The notes below the pieces were generated by a model that ran no database searches, was not told the DNA's origin, and saw only the letters and a program-made list of their open reading frames with translations. DNA of 37,071 bases, from NCBI RefSeq assembly GCF_000970675.1, contig NZ_LAJA01000009.1:1-37071 (forward strand). Reading direction: 5' to 3'. The stretch is from Domibacillus tundrae (GTDB lineage Bacteria > Bacillota > Bacilli > Bacillales > Domibacillaceae). Positions 35,027 to 37,071 of the stretch are shown here, piece by piece. Position 1 is the first letter of the stretch; each line of letters opens with the position of its first letter. The translations under genes and the position numbers were made by a program.

Positions 35027-36439
35027 ATGACGAAAAAAACGGTTATCGAAAAAATTTGGGAAAACCACGTTGTTAGCAGAGAAGAAGGGAAACCAGATCT
35101 GCTCTATATCGATTTGCACCTTGTCCACGAAGTTACATCGCCACAGGCATTTGAAGGATTGCGCATGAAAGGACGCCGTGTGAGACGTCCTGATTTAACA
35201 TACGCCACAATGGACCATAACGTCCCAACCATTAACCGTCATATCGTAAATGATCCGATTTCTAAAATACAAATGCAGACGCTTGAGCAAAACTGCCGTG
35301 AGTTTGGCATTGAACTCGCTGATATTGATCATCCGGATCAAGGGATTGTTCACGTCATTGGGCCACAGCTTGGCCTTACACAGCCAGGTAAAACGATTGT
35401 CTGCGGCGACAGCCATACATCGACACATGGTGCATTTGGTGCACTTGCGTTTGGTATTGGAACGAGTGAAGTTGAACACGTTCTTGCGACGCAGACGATT
35501 TGGCAAAAGCAACCGAAAACGTTGCAAATCAAAGTAAACGGCAAATTAGGCTTTGGTGTTCAGTCAAAAGATATTATTTTGGCGATTATCGCAAAATTTG
35601 GCGTTAATGCCGGTACAGGCTACGTCATGGAATTCACAGGTGAAGCAATCCGTGCACTTTCAATGGAACAGCGCATGACAATTTGCAACATGTCGATTGA
35701 AGCGGGTGCCCGCGCAGGTCTTGTCAGCCCGGACATGACAACTGTTGAATATTTACGCGGCCGCCGGTATGTACCGTCGGAGGAAGAATTTGAAGAAGCG
35801 GCTAAGCGCTGGCTTGCTCTTGCGACAGATGAAGGGGCAACATATGACAAAACACTTGAAATCGATGCAGCAGACATTGAACCGCAAATGACTTGGGGCA
35901 CGAACCCATCTATGGGCAGTGGCATTTCCAGATTTGTTCCGTCCCCAGACGAATTCGATCGCGAAGCAGACAAAGAATCCGTTCGCCTTGCACTCGATTA
36001 TATGGGTCTTGAAGCCGGCACGAAATTAACAGATATTTCAGTTGACTATGTTTTTATCGGTTCATGCACGAACTCCAGATTGAGTGATTTACGCGCAGCG
36101 GCAGAAGTGGCAAGAGGCCGTAAAGTACAAGACCATGTAACAGCGATTGTTGTGCCGGGATCTCAAACGGTGAAGCACCAGGCGGAAGCAGAAGGGCTTG
36201 ACAAAATATTTATAGAAGCTGGATTCCAGTGGCGTGAATCTGGGTGCTCAATGTGCCTTGCCATGAATGACGATGTTGTACCACCGGGCAAACGTTGTGC
36301 ATCGACATCAAACCGTAATTTTGAAGGGCGCCAAGGGAATGGCGCACGTACACACCTTGTCAGCCCGTCGATGGCGGCAGCGGCAGCAGTTATGGGTCGT
36401 TTTACAGACGTTCGCGAATTATCTGGCGTAAATCAATAA
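35027..36439 (+). CDS. leuC: 3-isopropylmalate dehydratase large subunit LeuC
   Basis: A 470-residue aconitase-like subunit with a [4Fe-4S] cluster held by cysteines in IGSCTNSR and GCSMCLAMN. The histidine-rich [27 protein letters not shown] segment is also typical. With LeuD it isomerises 2-isopropylmalate to 3-isopropylmalate. The ATG follows AGAGGGGGG. leuD starts 14 nt downstream. Confidence 0.98.
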   Translation: MTKKTVIEKIWENHVVSREEGKPDLLYIDLHLVHEVTSPQAFEGLRMKGRRVRRPDLTYATMDHNVPTINRHIVNDPISKIQMQTLEQNCREFGIELADIDHPDQGIVHVIGPQLGLTQPGKTIVCGDSHTSTHGAFGALAFGIGTSEVEHVLATQTIWQKQPKTLQIKVNGKLGFGVQSKDIILAIIAKFGVNAGTGYVMEFTGEAIRALSMEQRMTICNMSIEAGARAGLVSPDMTTVEYLRGRRYVPSEEEFEEAAKRWLALATDEGATYDKTLEIDAADIEPQMTWGTNPSMGSGISRFVPSPDEFDREADKESVRLALDYMGLEAGTKLTDISVDYVFIGSCTNSRLSDLRAAAEVARGRKVQDHVTAIVVPGSQTVKHQAEAEGLDKIFIEAGFQWRESGCSMCLAMNDDVVPPGKRCASTSNRNFEGRQGNGARTHLVSPSMAAAAAVMGRFTDVRELSGVNQ

Positions 36440-36453
36440 AAGGAGGAGAATTC

Positions 36454-37053
36454 ATGGAGCCGATTAATCAATTTACAGGTGTTGTTTGTCCAATTAACCG
36501 GACAAACATTGATACTGATCAAATTATTCCGAAACAATTTTTAAAACGCATCGAACGCCAAGGCTTTGGCCAATTTGTTTTTTACAACTGGCGCTTTGAT
36601 GATGATGGTAACAAGCGCGAAGACTTTATTTTAAACGATCCGAAATTTGCGGATGCTGAAATTTTAGTTGCCGGTGAAAATTTTGGCTGCGGCTCCTCAC
36701 GTGAGCATGCTCCATGGGCGCTTTTGGATTACGGATTCCGCATCATTATCGCGCCAAGCTATGCCGATATTTTTTACAATAACAGTGTGAAAAACGGCAT
36801 TTTGGCTGTGAAACTAGCAGATAAAGAAGTGGAAACACTGCTTGAACGCGCATCTGTGCCGGGCTTTAAGCTTCATATTAATCTTGAAGAACAGTCTGTA
36901 ACAGATGATAGTGGATTTACTGCTCATTTCGATATTGATCCTTACTGGAAAAAGATGCTTTTAAACGGCTGGGATGAAATCTCGGTTACATTGTCAGCCG
37001 AAGAGCGTATTGGTCAATTTGAAGAAAAAGTGTATGGGAAACAATACAGTTAA
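36454..37053 (+). CDS. leuD: 3-isopropylmalate dehydratase small subunit LeuD
   Basis: A 199-residue swivel-domain subunit. The hallmark is FGCGSSREHAPWALLDYGF, with NIDTDQIIPKQFLKR near the N-terminus. The ATG follows AAAGGAGGAG. It is the last gene in the window; the final 18 bases (ATAAAAAAAGACC...) could begin a terminator that is cut off. Confidence 0.97.
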   Translation: MEPINQFTGVVCPINRTNIDTDQIIPKQFLKRIERQGFGQFVFYNWRFDDDGNKREDFILNDPKFADAEILVAGENFGCGSSREHAPWALLDYGFRIIIAPSYADIFYNNSVKNGILAVKLADKEVETLLERASVPGFKLHINLEEQSVTDDSGFTAHFDIDPYWKKMLLNGWDEISVTLSAEERIGQFEEKVYGKQYS

Positions 37054-37071
37054 ATAAAAAAAGACCTTTCC

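Overview
The window is chromosomal DNA from a spore-forming Bacillota, most likely a Bacillaceae member; I cannot name the genus. Evidence: strong GGAGG-type ribosome binding sites, sporulation-linked genes (prkA, yhbH, spoVR), a TPP riboswitch before thiC, a T-box in the branched-chain amino acid operon, and a gene order (rrn, trnD-like tRNA cluster, thiC, queG, trmL, prkA, yhbH, yhcT, yhcU, pgcA, spoVR) that I recall as broadly that of Bacillus subtilis around its trnD region.

Layout. 1-1885: the 3' end of a 23S rRNA gene, a structured spacer with a strong internal promoter, 5S rRNA, fifteen tRNA genes and a terminator. 1886-5573: an AT-rich accessory stretch with an internally duplicated unknown protein, an RsbR-type STAS protein, a deleted DUF2188 remnant, a metallophosphoesterase and a DIP1984-like protein. 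5700-11600: TPP riboswitch-thiC, queG-trmL (both tRNA wobble-base modification), a 29-aa membrane peptide and prkA. 11580-13830: a second copy of the structured RNA-like element, a 57-aa protein, yhbH and a WrbA-type flavoprotein. 13830-20000: purine permease, nitroreductase, DUF47-Pit phosphate transport pair, RluA-type pseudouridine synthase, YhcU and a DsbB/thioredoxin disulfide pair. 20100-28180: pgcA, spoVR, an RCK_C membrane protein, EcsC, an ArsC-like protein without its redox cysteines, a tatA-like gene, a small unknown gene and a class A penicillin-binding protein. 28180-37071: ilvD, T-box, ilvB-ilvH-ilvC-leuB-leuC-leuD for valine, isoleucine and leucine synthesis, without leuA.

Most unusual observations. 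(1) Two copies of one about 120-nt structured element, one between 23S and 5S rRNA and one after prkA; the helices are kept while their sequences differ, and a 17-nt tail is nearly identical. (2) Two convergent gene pairs (24.06 kb and 25.9 kb) whose shared terminator is a long inverted repeat running through both 3' coding ends, so the two opposing proteins finish with the same residues (TNETESD in one pair, IDSK in the other). (3) leuA is absent from an otherwise canonical ilv-leu operon, and the T-box lies after ilvD rather than at the operon start. (4) An ArsC-fold protein with its phosphate loop and redox cysteines replaced. No CRISPR array, prophage, transposase or clearly new defence system was seen.
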